A DNA stretch of 64,000 bases from Phialophora verrucosa (Eukaryota; Ascomycota; Eurotiomycetes; Chaetothyriales; Herpotrichiellaceae), in contig MSED01000013.1 in assembly GCA_002099365.1 (NCBI GenBank), positions 992,001 through 1,056,000 on the forward strand, written 5' to 3'. A program made the position numbers and the translations under genes. Below are positions 34,646 through 44,493 of this stretch, one piece after another. Each line of letters starts with the position of its first letter. Position 1 is the first letter of the stretch. The notes below the pieces were generated by a model. The model searched no databases. It was given only the letters and a program-made list of their open reading frames with translations, and had not been told where the DNA came from.

Positions 34646-37063
34646 ATGATTCCACAACTGAGCCCGGTTCCAACGCTTCCAAAACCCTTCGGGCCACATA
34701 AAGTTGGGACCACAGAATGGGAGATCCCAATCTCAGAGATACCGTCACCATCGCCAGTACCAGAGGAAAGGATAACAACCATAAAATTCCGCCTATTCTA
34801 CCCAACGACACCAAAGGCCAAGTCGAAATCATCCGTGACATGGCTACCGTCGCCACAGCGCGAATGGAACCAAGCATACGCTTCGTTTCTTGGAGCGAGT
34901 CCTCGTGTGTCGTCACTAATATCACTTATTCCTTCTTTGCTCAACATGACTACGATGCCCTGCGTCGCCGATGCGCCATTATTGCCCAGAGAGGCATCTT
35001 CGAAGTACCCTCTGTTGATCTTTTCGCATGGGCTGGGAGGAAATTTCAATGCTTACAGCGCGGTTTGCGCAGCACTGGCAAGTTTTGGCATTGTGTGTGC
35101 AGCCCCTGAGCACCGAGACCAAAGCGCCCCGATGTCCATTGTGCGCTCGGCTGACGGACGCAAATCCACCACAATCCCTTACCAGAAGCATCCACATGCC
35201 CCCACGGCCAAAGTCCTCAATGCGCGCAATGCCCAGTTGCGGATACGGCTCTGGGAGCTTGAACAGCTGTTCATGGTTCTGACGAGTCTGAATGAGGGCA
35301 AGGCTTTCTCCAACTACGCTGTTGCGGGCACGAAAACCACACCGGGGCCGCCGTTGAAGAACGTGCTCGATCTGCGACCCGGTCACGTCACCTGGGCGGG
35401 CCATTCCTTTGGCGCCTGCACGACCGTGCAGTTTGTTAAATCGGTCTATTACCATCAACATCTTCCTTCATTCAAAGACACAGAGTTCGAAAATGACCCG
35501 GACTGGCGACCGCTTTACAAAGCAATCGAAAACGGCGAGCTTGTGCGACAAATCACCCCAGAGTCACCCCTCATCCTGCTCGATCTATGGGCCATGCCTC
35601 TACGGGCAGGGCTGACCAGGTGGCTATGGGAGAAGCCTCTGCCGTGCTACGACCGCAAAATACCTGATGGCAAGACTCCTCCTCCAACGAATGTGGTCGC
35701 AATCGTATCCTCCGAATTCTACAAGTGGCCCGAGCTTATCAACAGGATGAAAGCTGCCCTGTCCGCAAGGCCTGCGGAGGCGATGTACACACTCGAGAAG
35801 CGCACCTCCAAAGATAGCACAAATTATAAGCCACGCACGAAATCTGATCCACAAATTGTTGCGACACCCGGCGACAAACTACCAGTCGACGTGGAAGAGG
35901 CAGAGGAAGTGGTCTCGCGGCGCGGGTTCGAGGAGGACAGGGATGAAGATCAAGAATCAGACGCTGGGGACGAAATGTTTCTAACACCATTCGCAACGCC
36001 CGGCGAAGAGTTTCCGTTCGAGAAGATTATGATGGATAGACGAAGCGGATTCGAGGCTTGGAGGGAGTCGACAGATATCGAAGAGACGAGACATGTTAGT
36101 GGGAAGCCTGAGAGGGATATGGATACGGCATCCATGAGGGAGGCGGTCAAGCAGATCAAGCAGATGCAGCTAGATCTTGAGTTAAAGCCGCAAGCCCGGA
36201 ATATGCAGGACGAGGAGGGTGTTCTGAGGGAAGCCATCAACCAGCCCCTCCCAGTTTCCGACACTGAAGACGAAGAAGACGACATAAGCACACGGGCAGA
36301 GATTTCTACCGCTACTCAAGCGGATGAGCAAGTAACTCCCATCCGAGTTGAGGTACCTGCAGAGGATGAAGACGCCGACTTGAACACTTTCTCTACAACA
36401 ACTTCTCGCTCGTCAACATCCTCCAACCTGACAACTTCGGACTCGATCTCCTCCCTCCCAACAGCTGCCTCCTCAATCCAGCTCAGCCGCACGCCATCCC
36501 CCTCCCCCAGCAGCTCGACCTGCGAAAGCACATCTAGCGCCTCATCTGTCGCATCCCGCCACGCCCCTCCGCTACGAGACGACTCGACCAAACCCAGCGC
36601 ACTCGCGCTCCCTATCCCGTCCGCAAACCAAGCAGAGGAGCCTTTCACGCCGACATTCAGCGCCTTCTCCCTCCCGCCCTTGGACCTCCCCAAGACCCTC
36701 ATCCCGCCCGCCTCAAACACACCCTCGCCTCTGGATCCGCAGCTCTTCCTGATCCCGGACACGGCCCACCTCTCACAATCCGATTTTGGCGTCCTGTTCC
36801 CCAAATTGACGAGATATCTCATGAACGCCGAGAACCCCGTCGAGACGATCCGTCTCAACGTGAGGGCCATGCTGGCCGTCATGAGGAATTCGGGCCTCGA
36901 AGTCGAAGCTTGTAAGGAAGAGGTTGACGAGACCAGGAAGAAGAAGAGGGAGGAGAAGGTAGCGAAAGGCGAACAAGCACAAGCAGGGGACGTGCCTGAT
37001 GTGGATCAGATCCTCACCGAAAATTGCAAGGAAGAGAGATGGTTGAGGATTGATATCTACTGA
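34646..37063 (+). CDS. platelet-activating factor acetylhydrolase-like phospholipase
   Basis: A single exon of 805 residues from ATG 34646. The N-terminal ~400 residues are an alpha/beta hydrolase of the PAF-AH type II family: FRLFYPT, the oxyanion region IFSHGLGGNFNAYSAVCAAL, EHRDQSA, the nucleophile elbow GHSFG with Ser254, and the acid-bearing strand PLILLDLWAMPL. These enzymes remove short or oxidised acyl chains from phospholipids. The second half is long and disordered (Ser/Thr/Glu-rich), longer than animal PAF-AH but common in fungal homologues; it ends in a short structured block (LIPDTAHLSQSDFGVLFPKL) that probably belongs to the catalytic fold. A substrate cannot be stated. Confidence 0.85.
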   Translation: MIPQLSPVPTLPKPFGPHKVGTTEWEIPISEIPSPSPVPEERITTIKFRLFYPTTPKAKSKSSVTWLPSPQREWNQAYASFLGASPRVSSLISLIPSLLNMTTMPCVADAPLLPREASSKYPLLIFSHGLGGNFNAYSAVCAALASFGIVCAAPEHRDQSAPMSIVRSADGRKSTTIPYQKHPHAPTAKVLNARNAQLRIRLWELEQLFMVLTSLNEGKAFSNYAVAGTKTTPGPPLKNVLDLRPGHVTWAGHSFGACTTVQFVKSVYYHQHLPSFKDTEFENDPDWRPLYKAIENGELVRQITPESPLILLDLWAMPLRAGLTRWLWEKPLPCYDRKIPDGKTPPPTNVVAIVSSEFYKWPELINRMKAALSARPAEAMYTLEKRTSKDSTNYKPRTKSDPQIVATPGDKLPVDVEEAEEVVSRRGFEEDRDEDQESDAGDEMFLTPFATPGEEFPFEKIMMDRRSGFEAWRESTDIEETRHVSGKPERDMDTASMREAVKQIKQMQLDLELKPQARNMQDEEGVLREAINQPLPVSDTEDEEDDISTRAEISTATQADEQVTPIRVEVPAEDEDADLNTFSTTTSRSSTSSNLTTSDSISSLPTAASSIQLSRTPSPSPSSSTCESTSSASSVASRHAPPLRDDSTKPSALALPIPSANQAEEPFTPTFSAFSLPPLDLPKTLIPPASNTPSPLDPQLFLIPDTAHLSQSDFGVLFPKLTRYLMNAENPVETIRLNVRAMLAVMRNSGLEVEACKEEVDETRKKKREEKVAKGEQAQAGDVPDVDQILTENCKEERWLRIDIY

Positions 37064-37937
37064 CCACTTATCGCGTGCTTACTTGTGCTTGGGGCCGCCT
37101 TTTCAGGATTTTGCACCGTCTCCATGAGCAGACCGATTCCTTTCTTCGGTGCTCGAGCGACTCGAGCGTCTGAAGCGTCTGAAGCGTTCGGCATGGTGTG
37201 GACGTCTTGATTTTTTAGTACAGCCGCTCTGCATGGTTTGGGTTGGTTGTCTGCGATGTGCCTGTCTTCTTGTGTTGCTTGATGGTTTTGATGGTTTGAT
37301 GGCCTGATGGGCATATGCTTTATGAGGTGAGGATTTCTTCTGCTTCTCCAGCCTGTTTTATTACGGGGAGCTCATTGTTATCATGGCGCCGCTACTGCTG
37401 AGGAAGGATTTACTGTACTTTCTCGACAGCTTCTGTATATACTGTACCATCAACGGACAAGCTCAAAATCACATATAGAATGATACAGTCTCTTTTCGGG
37501 TTCATGGTGCAATGCTGATTGCGTTAGGACTTCCTCAAAGTGCATCTCAGTCAATGTTCTTTCATGTCGCTATGCTAAACTAGTCTAGAACTCTGAAAGT
37601 GCGGTAAGAGCAACCAGGTCAAGATGAAATCTTTGCACTCTGATTGCCTTTTTCGTATCACAAACGAGAGTATGCAAATTTTTTGGCTGGTTGCATCTCA
37701 CCATCTGCTGCGGTGAGGGAGAACTGCTCCTTGAGCTACACCCCTTCCGCTGCTGCTCTCCCAACCGTTTATGCAACGGCCATCGTCACCCAAGCTCACA
37801 CAACGCCCCCGCGAGCTTTTCCTATCCTGTCAACAACACGGCCTTCTGCCGTCTCGCTAAACCCAAGTTTCCATGCTTGCTAATTTCCACTGACTTGAAG
37901 ATCTCGACTAGAGCCGCAGCCTCGTGAAGCGAATCGC
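37064..37937. other. intergenic between converging genes, no gene seen
   Basis: The region carries short imperfect repeats (CGTCTGAAG twice near 37168-37186 and TGATGGTTT units near 37280-37310). No coding feature is supported. Confidence 0.4.
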
Positions 37938-38781
37938 TTACAAATCGGGATCCTCCTCATCTGGCAGGGGCATAGCTGCGGCCTCAGTCATTTCTTTGTG
38001 GTACTGGTCGAGCTGTGCCTGATCGATCTGGACCTCAGGAGGCGCAAGGGCAGGAGCAGCGACAAATTCGAGTTGAGGGTTGCCAACAAGTTTTCGTGCT
38101 AGCCAAAGGAAGGGCTTCTCGAAGTTGTAGTTGGACTTGGCGGAAATATCGTAGTATTGGAGGTTTTTCTTGCGATGGAAGGTAATGGTCTTGGCCTTGA
38201 CTTTGCGCTCCTTGACATCGACTTTGTTGCCGCAGAGGACGATGGGGATGTTTTCGCAGACACGTACAAGATCGCCTGCAATGTATGGTCAGCCTGCAAT
38301 CCGTGATGAATTGCTCGATAAGTAACATACGGTGCCAGTTGGGGACGTTCTTGTATGTGATTCTGGATGTGACATCGAACATGATGATACCGCACTGGCC
38401 GTTGATGTAGTAACCATCTCTTAGACCACCGAACTTCTCTTGACCTGCAGTATCCCAGACATCAAACTGGATCTGACCAAGATTCTGTCGGGTGTTAGTG
38501 TCGGATTCGCTTGAGGGACCGCGAGTGACGTACGGTTGAGAAGCCGAGAGGATGAACTTCGACACCGAGAGTGGCGATGTACTTCTTTTCAAATTCACCA
38601 GTCAAGTGGCGCTTGACGAAGGTAGTCTATCAAGCCAGTCAGTGTCGTCTTTCAGAATCAGATCTCGCCTGAATTGAGATAAGCGGGAAGAGAGATATTG
38701 AGCGCATCATACCTTTCCGGTTCCACCATCACCAACCAAGACGAGCTTGAAGGTGGGCACGCCTCCAGCAGCTTCCGCCAT
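37938..38781 (-). CDS. GSP1: Ran GTPase (Gsp1)
   Basis: Four exons, 38781-38713, 38626-38534, 38484-38331 and 38275-37938, giving 217 residues, the usual Ran length. All introns have good donors (GTATGA, GTACGT, GTATGT) and restore the family sequence. Motifs: P-loop GDGGTGKT at 17-24, switch II FDVWDTAGQEKFGGLRDGYY, GNKVD, and SAKSNYNFEKPF; the end is the acidic DEEDPDL. Ran drives nuclear import and export through its GTP/GDP gradient and also spindle assembly. No divergence from the family is seen. The gene shares no upstream region with a neighbour except the 0.6 kb before the convergent or co-oriented Nas2 gene. Confidence 0.97.
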
Positions 38782-39404
38782 TGTGATTGTTTGCTTGTTG
38801 GGATGATGGAAATGAAACTAACAGGCCAATCCCGAGCTAGATACTGCGATCACAGAATGCGACAGTCCTGGAGAGTTGCGGCAGGCGCGGAGAAAAGAAC
38901 AGAAGAGAGGACGAAGAGATTGTCTGATGCTATCTAAAGACGGCAGGCGCAAGTTTGAGAATCTCTAAAAGGCGGGAGAGGATTGTTGTTTTCACTCAAT
39001 GCCAAGACCAGCGTCACTGCCTGAGCCGCTGGTGGCACCTTTTGCATCACGTCACGTGATGGTGTTGATCACTACTGACACGAATCGAGAAATCGAGAGG
39101 ATGAGGTCCATACGAGGCATATCATCTCCGATTTTTGATAATGTTGTTACATCCGCAGTGAGTTACCATCTCAGAATGTACCCGGGAAAATCTGTCTCCC
39201 GGAGCTCAACGACATGTCCTAAGCAGACCTGGGGGAATTATTCATCGGACGTGGACATTGTCCTTCGATCGAGCTCATCTCCTCTAATCGTAATCGTAGA
39301 CAATGAGTACTCCTTCACCCTGTACTTGGGGCTTGTAGTTTTTCGAGCAGCGCTCGATGGCCTCCAGCGTTAGCCGAACTTTGCATAACAGCTCACTGAA
39401 AATT
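38782..39404. other. intergenic, Ran upstream region
   Basis: This is the presumed promoter of the Ran gene and the 3' flank of the Nas2 gene (both on the minus strand). A CACGTGA motif lies near 39052-39058 (TCACGTGA), a binding site for bHLH factors in fungi; its use is inference. Confidence 0.4.
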
Positions 39405-40112
39405 TCATATTGGGACAATGTGACACCCAAGTGTGCCTCTGCCACCCCAGTTCTGTCTCGGCGTCAATCTCAATTCTAGCTCTTGTGCTTGTGGTCCTGT
39501 TCCTCGGGAGACTTTCACGACGATCGGACGGCCCAGATTCTGGCCCACGACCTCTGCAACTTTGCGTAATCTTTCATGGTTTGACCAGATCGCTGTGCCG
39601 AATCTCCTTATCTGATCGCCCGCCTTCAGGCCAGCCTCATTGGCAGGACTGCCAGGCTCGACACTGTTGACTTGCGCAAACGGCGTTTCGGGGATGGATG
39701 GTGTTTGCTGTGGTGCGGGTGCTGGTTGAGGTTGAGGCTGATTCAAGGAATTCTTGTATTCATCTGAAGCTTGATACTTAGCATGGTGCTCATGAAGACC
39801 TTTCTCGATCTTGTCCATCAAGGCTTTCCAGTCATTGCGAAGGGCGATGATTCGTGCTCTTGTCACTCGTACTTGTGCCACATCGATATCGGACCTCGGG
39901 AAACCATCGAACGTGGTAAGGCTTGTCTGCATGTTCACCCCATGGCTATCCAAAACTGCCCCCAGTGCCTTCAATTCTGCTTCCAGGTTGTCCTTGCGCG
40001 CAATTAGTTGGTGTAGTGTCAGACCATCGAATGACTCGGCCTGATGAATCGAAGTAGGTCCGCTGGGAACATGAATATCCGCAATATTAGGCTCCATTGG
40101 AAGTCCCATCAT
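39405..40112 (-). CDS. NAS2: 26S proteasome assembly chaperone Nas2 / p27 (PSMD9)
   Basis: A single exon of 235 residues from ATG 40112. The N-terminal helical part (LHQLIARKDNLEAELKALG, then GFPRSDIDVAQVRVTRARI) is the Nas2-specific domain, and a C-terminal PDZ-like domain covers about residues 145-230 (FAQVNSVEPGSPANEAGLKA, GDQIRRFG). A Pro/Gln linker joins them. Nas2 binds the Rpt5 ATPase tail during assembly of the proteasome base. Length and motif order match the family. Confidence 0.93.
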   Translation of the reverse strand: MMGLPMEPNIADIHVPSGPTSIHQAESFDGLTLHQLIARKDNLEAELKALGAVLDSHGVNMQTSLTTFDGFPRSDIDVAQVRVTRARIIALRNDWKALMDKIEKGLHEHHAKYQASDEYKNSLNQPQPQPAPAPQQTPSIPETPFAQVNSVEPGSPANEAGLKAGDQIRRFGTAIWSNHERLRKVAEVVGQNLGRPIVVKVSRGTGPQAQELELRLTPRQNWGGRGTLGCHIVPI

Positions 40113-40899
40113 TCTTCGACAGGAGAAGGAAGCAACGCGAGGACTTGTGTATTTTAAATGAGTTCAAGGTCACGTCAGGCGCAGGCAACTTGGTAACGCG
40201 TAGCGCAGCCCAGAAGCGGAGCGACAGTCAACGAAGGAGAAGCGGGGAGCGGTCCCCAAAATTTGCCGATGTTGTGCCGGGCAACCGCGAGGCTGGCTCG
40301 CTAGATTTTCAAACACCCAGCACACCAAACTTCCCATCTCTACTCGTACAATAATCAATGGTCGAAGAGCTCCAATACTTACCTATATTTATGCCATCAT
40401 CCAGGAAGCTGCAAATGTCTGTTCCGTTCAGCCTCGAAGATCGCAGGAATGCATCACCTTGCCAATTCCTGTACCTGAGGTGGCTTCGACGCCCATGTTC
40501 CACAAACAATCTCATTGTGGTTTTGTTTAGATCTTGTCAGATTCTGGCAAATATGGCTCAGGTAAGGACAGAGATTTGCCATAGATCACCACCGGCAAAC
40601 CCCCATATGGCTATTCCAGGATGGCCAAGTGGCTCTTTCTCTGCCCATGACTTGCGGGATTACACCTTCCTCCATCAGCCAGGTTGGAAATTGGTCGACC
40701 ATGAGCTCTCTCAGACTTGAGCCATCTCTCGGTCTTTGATTGCCAACGTCCGTTGCCATGTCATATCACTCAACTTTTGGAACATCAACGTTGGTCTCTT
40801 GGTCCCTTAAATGAGAATTTTGACCATTGGCTCTCATTTCGTTCCCCATTGTTGAGATTCTATCTTTTTGGAGCTTTGTTTATTTTCTATCAATAGATC
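40113..40899 (+). other. RhoGEF upstream region, possible 5' exon
   Basis: ATG GCT CAG followed by GTAAGG lies at 40554-40567, and TTTTCTATCAATAG ends at 40897 just before ATC ATG of the RhoGEF. Joining them would extend the RhoGEF by four residues in frame; it may equally be a leader intron or chance. A 120-codon frame from 40358 has no family features. Confidence 0.35.
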
Positions 40900-43800
40900 A
40901 TGACGGCCCAGCTCCTGCCTTGCATTATCGCCAGTCCATTCAGCAGACGTTTTGATACGAGCACGAGCATCTATTGTGGCAATAGGTTGGCTTATCCTTC
41001 TACTTCAGAACCGTTCTCGAACTCCTGGACTCCGTCTCGTATTCAACAAGACTCCCAAGCATACTCAAATTCGTTGCTTTCGGTTGCCTCGGCTCCTACT
41101 CAGACAAGCAATGGAAGTTCAGGTTCTTGGGCTGAGACTCCCTTGCCTGCATCCTCTCGTCAATGGTCTACGCGCTCAGCTTCAAATAGAAACAATCTAC
41201 GCTCGGCAGATTGTGATGTATCGTCACCTCGACAGAAGACGGGGGCCATCGCTGCTCGACCTGCCCATGGACACCTGTGCGGCGAGATGAAACGCTCTCC
41301 TAGACGACCCGTGACGGCAGGCCAGCCTCGTCGACTGATTGCAGACTTGCTCAATGAAGAGAAGGACACACACGGATCGCACGATGGTCATAGTCCAGAA
41401 GTCCGAATGCACCATAGGATTGACACATTCTCATATTCCGACCCCTACTTTACCGAGGATGGGATGGAGAAGGATTTGCAGCCAAAAGGACATGCCCGAG
41501 AGTGGTTGAGCTCGTTCGACCAGTCCCCGCAGGAACTAGATGGGACGATAGTGCAACTGGGGAGCTCGGCGCAGAGGCCGAATCGCAAGTTACCTCTTGT
41601 TCTCCACAGGAAGCGACACTCAACCACCTCATCCGGCTTCGTGCACACAATGAAAACTGCAAGCCTCAGTAATGCAAGCTTCAGTCTCGCTGCACGGTCT
41701 CTACGCTTCGGTCGGTCCACGGATAGCTCTGGTATATTCGGCTCTAATCCGAGACATTCAGTTGATAGCGACCGACCGCTCACATCAGCATCTGTTGACG
41801 AAGCGGCTTTCCGCAGAGCCATCAAACGGCGGCAAATTCTTTTAGAACTAGTCGCCACTGAAGAGAGCTACATCGCCGACCTGAAGGCTCTTATCTATCT
41901 GTATTCGACTCTCCTTGCAACTGCGGTGACAGTATCAAACCGAGTCAGGTCATCCGTCTTGAGAAATGTCCACGATCTTCTTGCCGTGCACGAAAGACTC
42001 CTGGAGCGATTGCATCAAGCTGCATACAACACGGCGGCACGAAAGTGGGCAGACACTACCTCGCCCCGCCACCTTGGCTCACCTCGCTGCCACAAGCGAT
42101 GGAAGAGCCTTGAGTCAAGTGTTGCTGCCAAGTTCGGGCGCAGCCACCGTCGCACACGCAGCTCAATGGACTCATCGGAGGTATGCCGTGGCCGTACCTA
42201 CCTAGGCGGCGCCGAGCCGCAGGATGCGGCTGATGTGGCAGCGATGTTCAGAGAGTTCTTGAACGACTTTCTGGTCTACGAAGAGTATTGTGCCAATCAC
42301 AGTCTGATATCGCATGAGCTGCAGCGACATGCCCCTACGCATTGGTCGACCTACGAGTCGGGTATAGAATCACTAGCAAGATCTCTTGTTGCCCTCGACC
42401 AGAAAACCCAAAACGAGAGAAAGGGACTTACTATTGGTGACCTCCTCATCAAGCCCATCCAGCGTATGACGAAGTATCCCCTGTTGTTCAATGACCTTCT
42501 CAAGCATACTCCTGTTGCAGACTGCCCGAGCTCTCATTCCGAGCTGGAAGCAATCCTGATATGCTTGAGAGAAGTTGTTCAGACTGTCAACAAGGCAACA
42601 GATAACCGTGAGACTCGGAATCAGATCCAGCGTCGGTGGTCCCTCCAAACAAGACTGACCTATGATAAGGTATCTCTTGGAGCTGAACAGTTACGCATGT
42701 TGGGCAATGTGAGGCTGTGTGGTGTTCTCCATGTGACATGGCAGACAAGGAACAACAGGGTTGATGGCCGCTACGCACTCTGCGTCTTGTTCGACAGCAG
42801 CCTCGTCATCGCCCTCCCCACTAGCGCCATAGCAAAGTTCGAGGCGGTTGCCTTCCTGCATTTGCCTGACCTCAAGGTCGAATCTGCGAGTGATGGTCGT
42901 GGACTCCAGTGTCATTCCGCCCTTCATACATGGAAGATTTGCTTCGAAACAAGTGGCCACCTCCACGAGTTCATAGTGAGTGCCTGCTCTACCGTTGAGG
43001 AGCATGCGTGGAAAGAGGGCATGCGAACTAAGGATTTTCCTTCGAGGAGAACCGATGAACTATTCAACCAGATCCCTTCAAGTACAGGGCTTGACCTCAG
43101 ATCAATTGGTCAGGTGTACAGTCAGCAGAGCTCAACATTGTCCAGGAATCCTTCAGTGCAGAGGGCGGCAACTATCGGGAATCGAGGCAACATTTGCCAG
43201 GTCATCATCCGCAACACTCACAATCCGCAGGATCTGGGCGAGTTTCGTCAATCATCCTCGTCGGCCATAAACCGGTCACAATCACATATGACATCAAACA
43301 GGGTTGTCGTGCTTGCACCAAAACGATCGGAGAGGGCTCGGCTAGAGTCAACACTAGGGGATGTTTGGACAAAAGAGAAATTGCCATATCCCGGTATGAT
43401 CGGATCTCGTGGTGGTCAGATCATCAGAGCCTCAGCAGGATCACTGGTCCGAAAACTCAGTCTGGCGTCTCTTCAAGGTCCCTTCTCGCGGAGATCCGGC
43501 AGCGTATCCCTTACCAGCCGGAAGTCCTTCGATATGTCCACAGACAGCCGCCGGAGTAGAACGAAACAATCAACACCAGTTTTCGAGGTGCGCAAAGAGA
43601 GCTTTGATGAAGGTCAACCCGCTCGAGCAGAAAGACGCGATATTCCTGAAGTTGACACCATGGATAACGTGATCAGTCGGATGATAGGCAGCAGTGTATC
43701 AAGGAAGTTGTCTGCTTCTCATGCGGACCACGTTCTGGGAAAGAGGGGAACGAAAAGGCACCAGCTAGGCCATGACTTAGAGCATGAGCTCCGACCGGAA

Positions 43801-43965
43801 GATCCAGCTGACGTTTTCTATTCGGAAGAGAAGGATATGCCGGAAAAGCAAGAAGTCGTTGAAATAGGACTAGGAGGAAAGAAAAAGCGGTGGAGCAACC
43901 CCCTTGGAATACTGAAAGTTTTGTCGGGCGACGGACTTCGACACATGTTGTATTCGAGTAAATAG
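40900..43965 (+). CDS. Rho guanine nucleotide exchange factor (DH-PH)
   Basis: A single exon of 1021 residues from ATG 40900. A Dbl-homology domain begins near residue 302 (RRQILLELVATEESYIADLKAL split here: RRQILLELVATEESY) and ends with the hallmark LIKPIQRMTKYPLLFNDLLK near 515. A PH-like domain follows (LGNVRLCGVLHVTW, then YALCVLFDSSLVIALP). DH domains catalyse GDP release from Rho/Cdc42 GTPases, here probably at the plasma membrane for polarity or cytokinesis. The N-terminal ~300 residues are Ser/Arg-rich and unordered; a ~60-residue insert (about 42030-42230) interrupts the DH domain. The exact GTPase is not determinable. The C-terminal end is basic and Ser-rich. Confidence 0.88.
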   Translation: MTAQLLPCIIASPFSRRFDTSTSIYCGNRLAYPSTSEPFSNSWTPSRIQQDSQAYSNSLLSVASAPTQTSNGSSGSWAETPLPASSRQWSTRSASNRNNLRSADCDVSSPRQKTGAIAARPAHGHLCGEMKRSPRRPVTAGQPRRLIADLLNEEKDTHGSHDGHSPEVRMHHRIDTFSYSDPYFTEDGMEKDLQPKGHAREWLSSFDQSPQELDGTIVQLGSSAQRPNRKLPLVLHRKRHSTTSSGFVHTMKTASLSNASFSLAARSLRFGRSTDSSGIFGSNPRHSVDSDRPLTSASVDEAAFRRAIKRRQILLELVATEESYIADLKALIYLYSTLLATAVTVSNRVRSSVLRNVHDLLAVHERLLERLHQAAYNTAARKWADTTSPRHLGSPRCHKRWKSLESSVAAKFGRSHRRTRSSMDSSEVCRGRTYLGGAEPQDAADVAAMFREFLNDFLVYEEYCANHSLISHELQRHAPTHWSTYESGIESLARSLVALDQKTQNERKGLTIGDLLIKPIQRMTKYPLLFNDLLKHTPVADCPSSHSELEAILICLREVVQTVNKATDNRETRNQIQRRWSLQTRLTYDKVSLGAEQLRMLGNVRLCGVLHVTWQTRNNRVDGRYALCVLFDSSLVIALPTSAIAKFEAVAFLHLPDLKVESASDGRGLQCHSALHTWKICFETSGHLHEFIVSACSTVEEHAWKEGMRTKDFPSRRTDELFNQIPSSTGLDLRSIGQVYSQQSSTLSRNPSVQRAATIGNRGNICQVIIRNTHNPQDLGEFRQSSSSAINRSQSHMTSNRVVVLAPKRSERARLESTLGDVWTKEKLPYPGMIGSRGGQIIRASAGSLVRKLSLASLQGPFSRRSGSVSLTSRKSFDMSTDSRRSRTKQSTPVFEVRKESFDEGQPARAERRDIPEVDTMDNVISRMIGSSVSRKLSASHADHVLGKRGTKRHQLGHDLEHELRPEDPADVFYSEEKDMPEKQEVVEIGLGGKKKRWSNPLGILKVLSGDGLRHMLYSSK

Positions 43966-44493
43966 CCCGTGCAGGGGTATCGGTTCAGCATGTGTAGAGT
44001 AGCATACAGGAATGCATGTGAACAACGGCGGTGTTCAAATACGTTGCTGCTTATCCTTTAGGGGGTTCACCCTAGTCATGTGCACTGCCAAGCCTGATTT
44101 ACGTGACGTCGAGAAGGACGTGTCCGCCTTCGCTTGTTTATTCTAGTCGACACCAGTAAACGAGCAGACTGTGCATCGAAAATATAATCCTACATCAAAG
44201 TCTTCTGGGGCAGATGAACGACAAGTGGCCGGCCCTGCGTCGTCTGGAACGAAACGTAGGCCTGCGAATGTTGAGCGCAGGATTGAACACTTGCCTACTC
44301 GAGATCAGGGCCTTTATTTCTGACTAGTACTGTACCTGGTTCCGCGGGGGCGTCATCTTAACACCGATCATGGAGCTTCTTGATATAAGGTGAGCCAGCA
44401 CAAGGTAGTGGGGTCTCATCCAGTCCAGTATATAGTCCAACTGTGACAGATTTATCACCCCATATCAGGTTCTGAATACTTTGGGCCGCAATT
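43966..44493. other. intergenic, no gene seen
   Basis: The region holds the 3' flank of the RhoGEF gene and the upstream region of the monooxygenase gene. No frame is supported. Confidence 0.4.
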
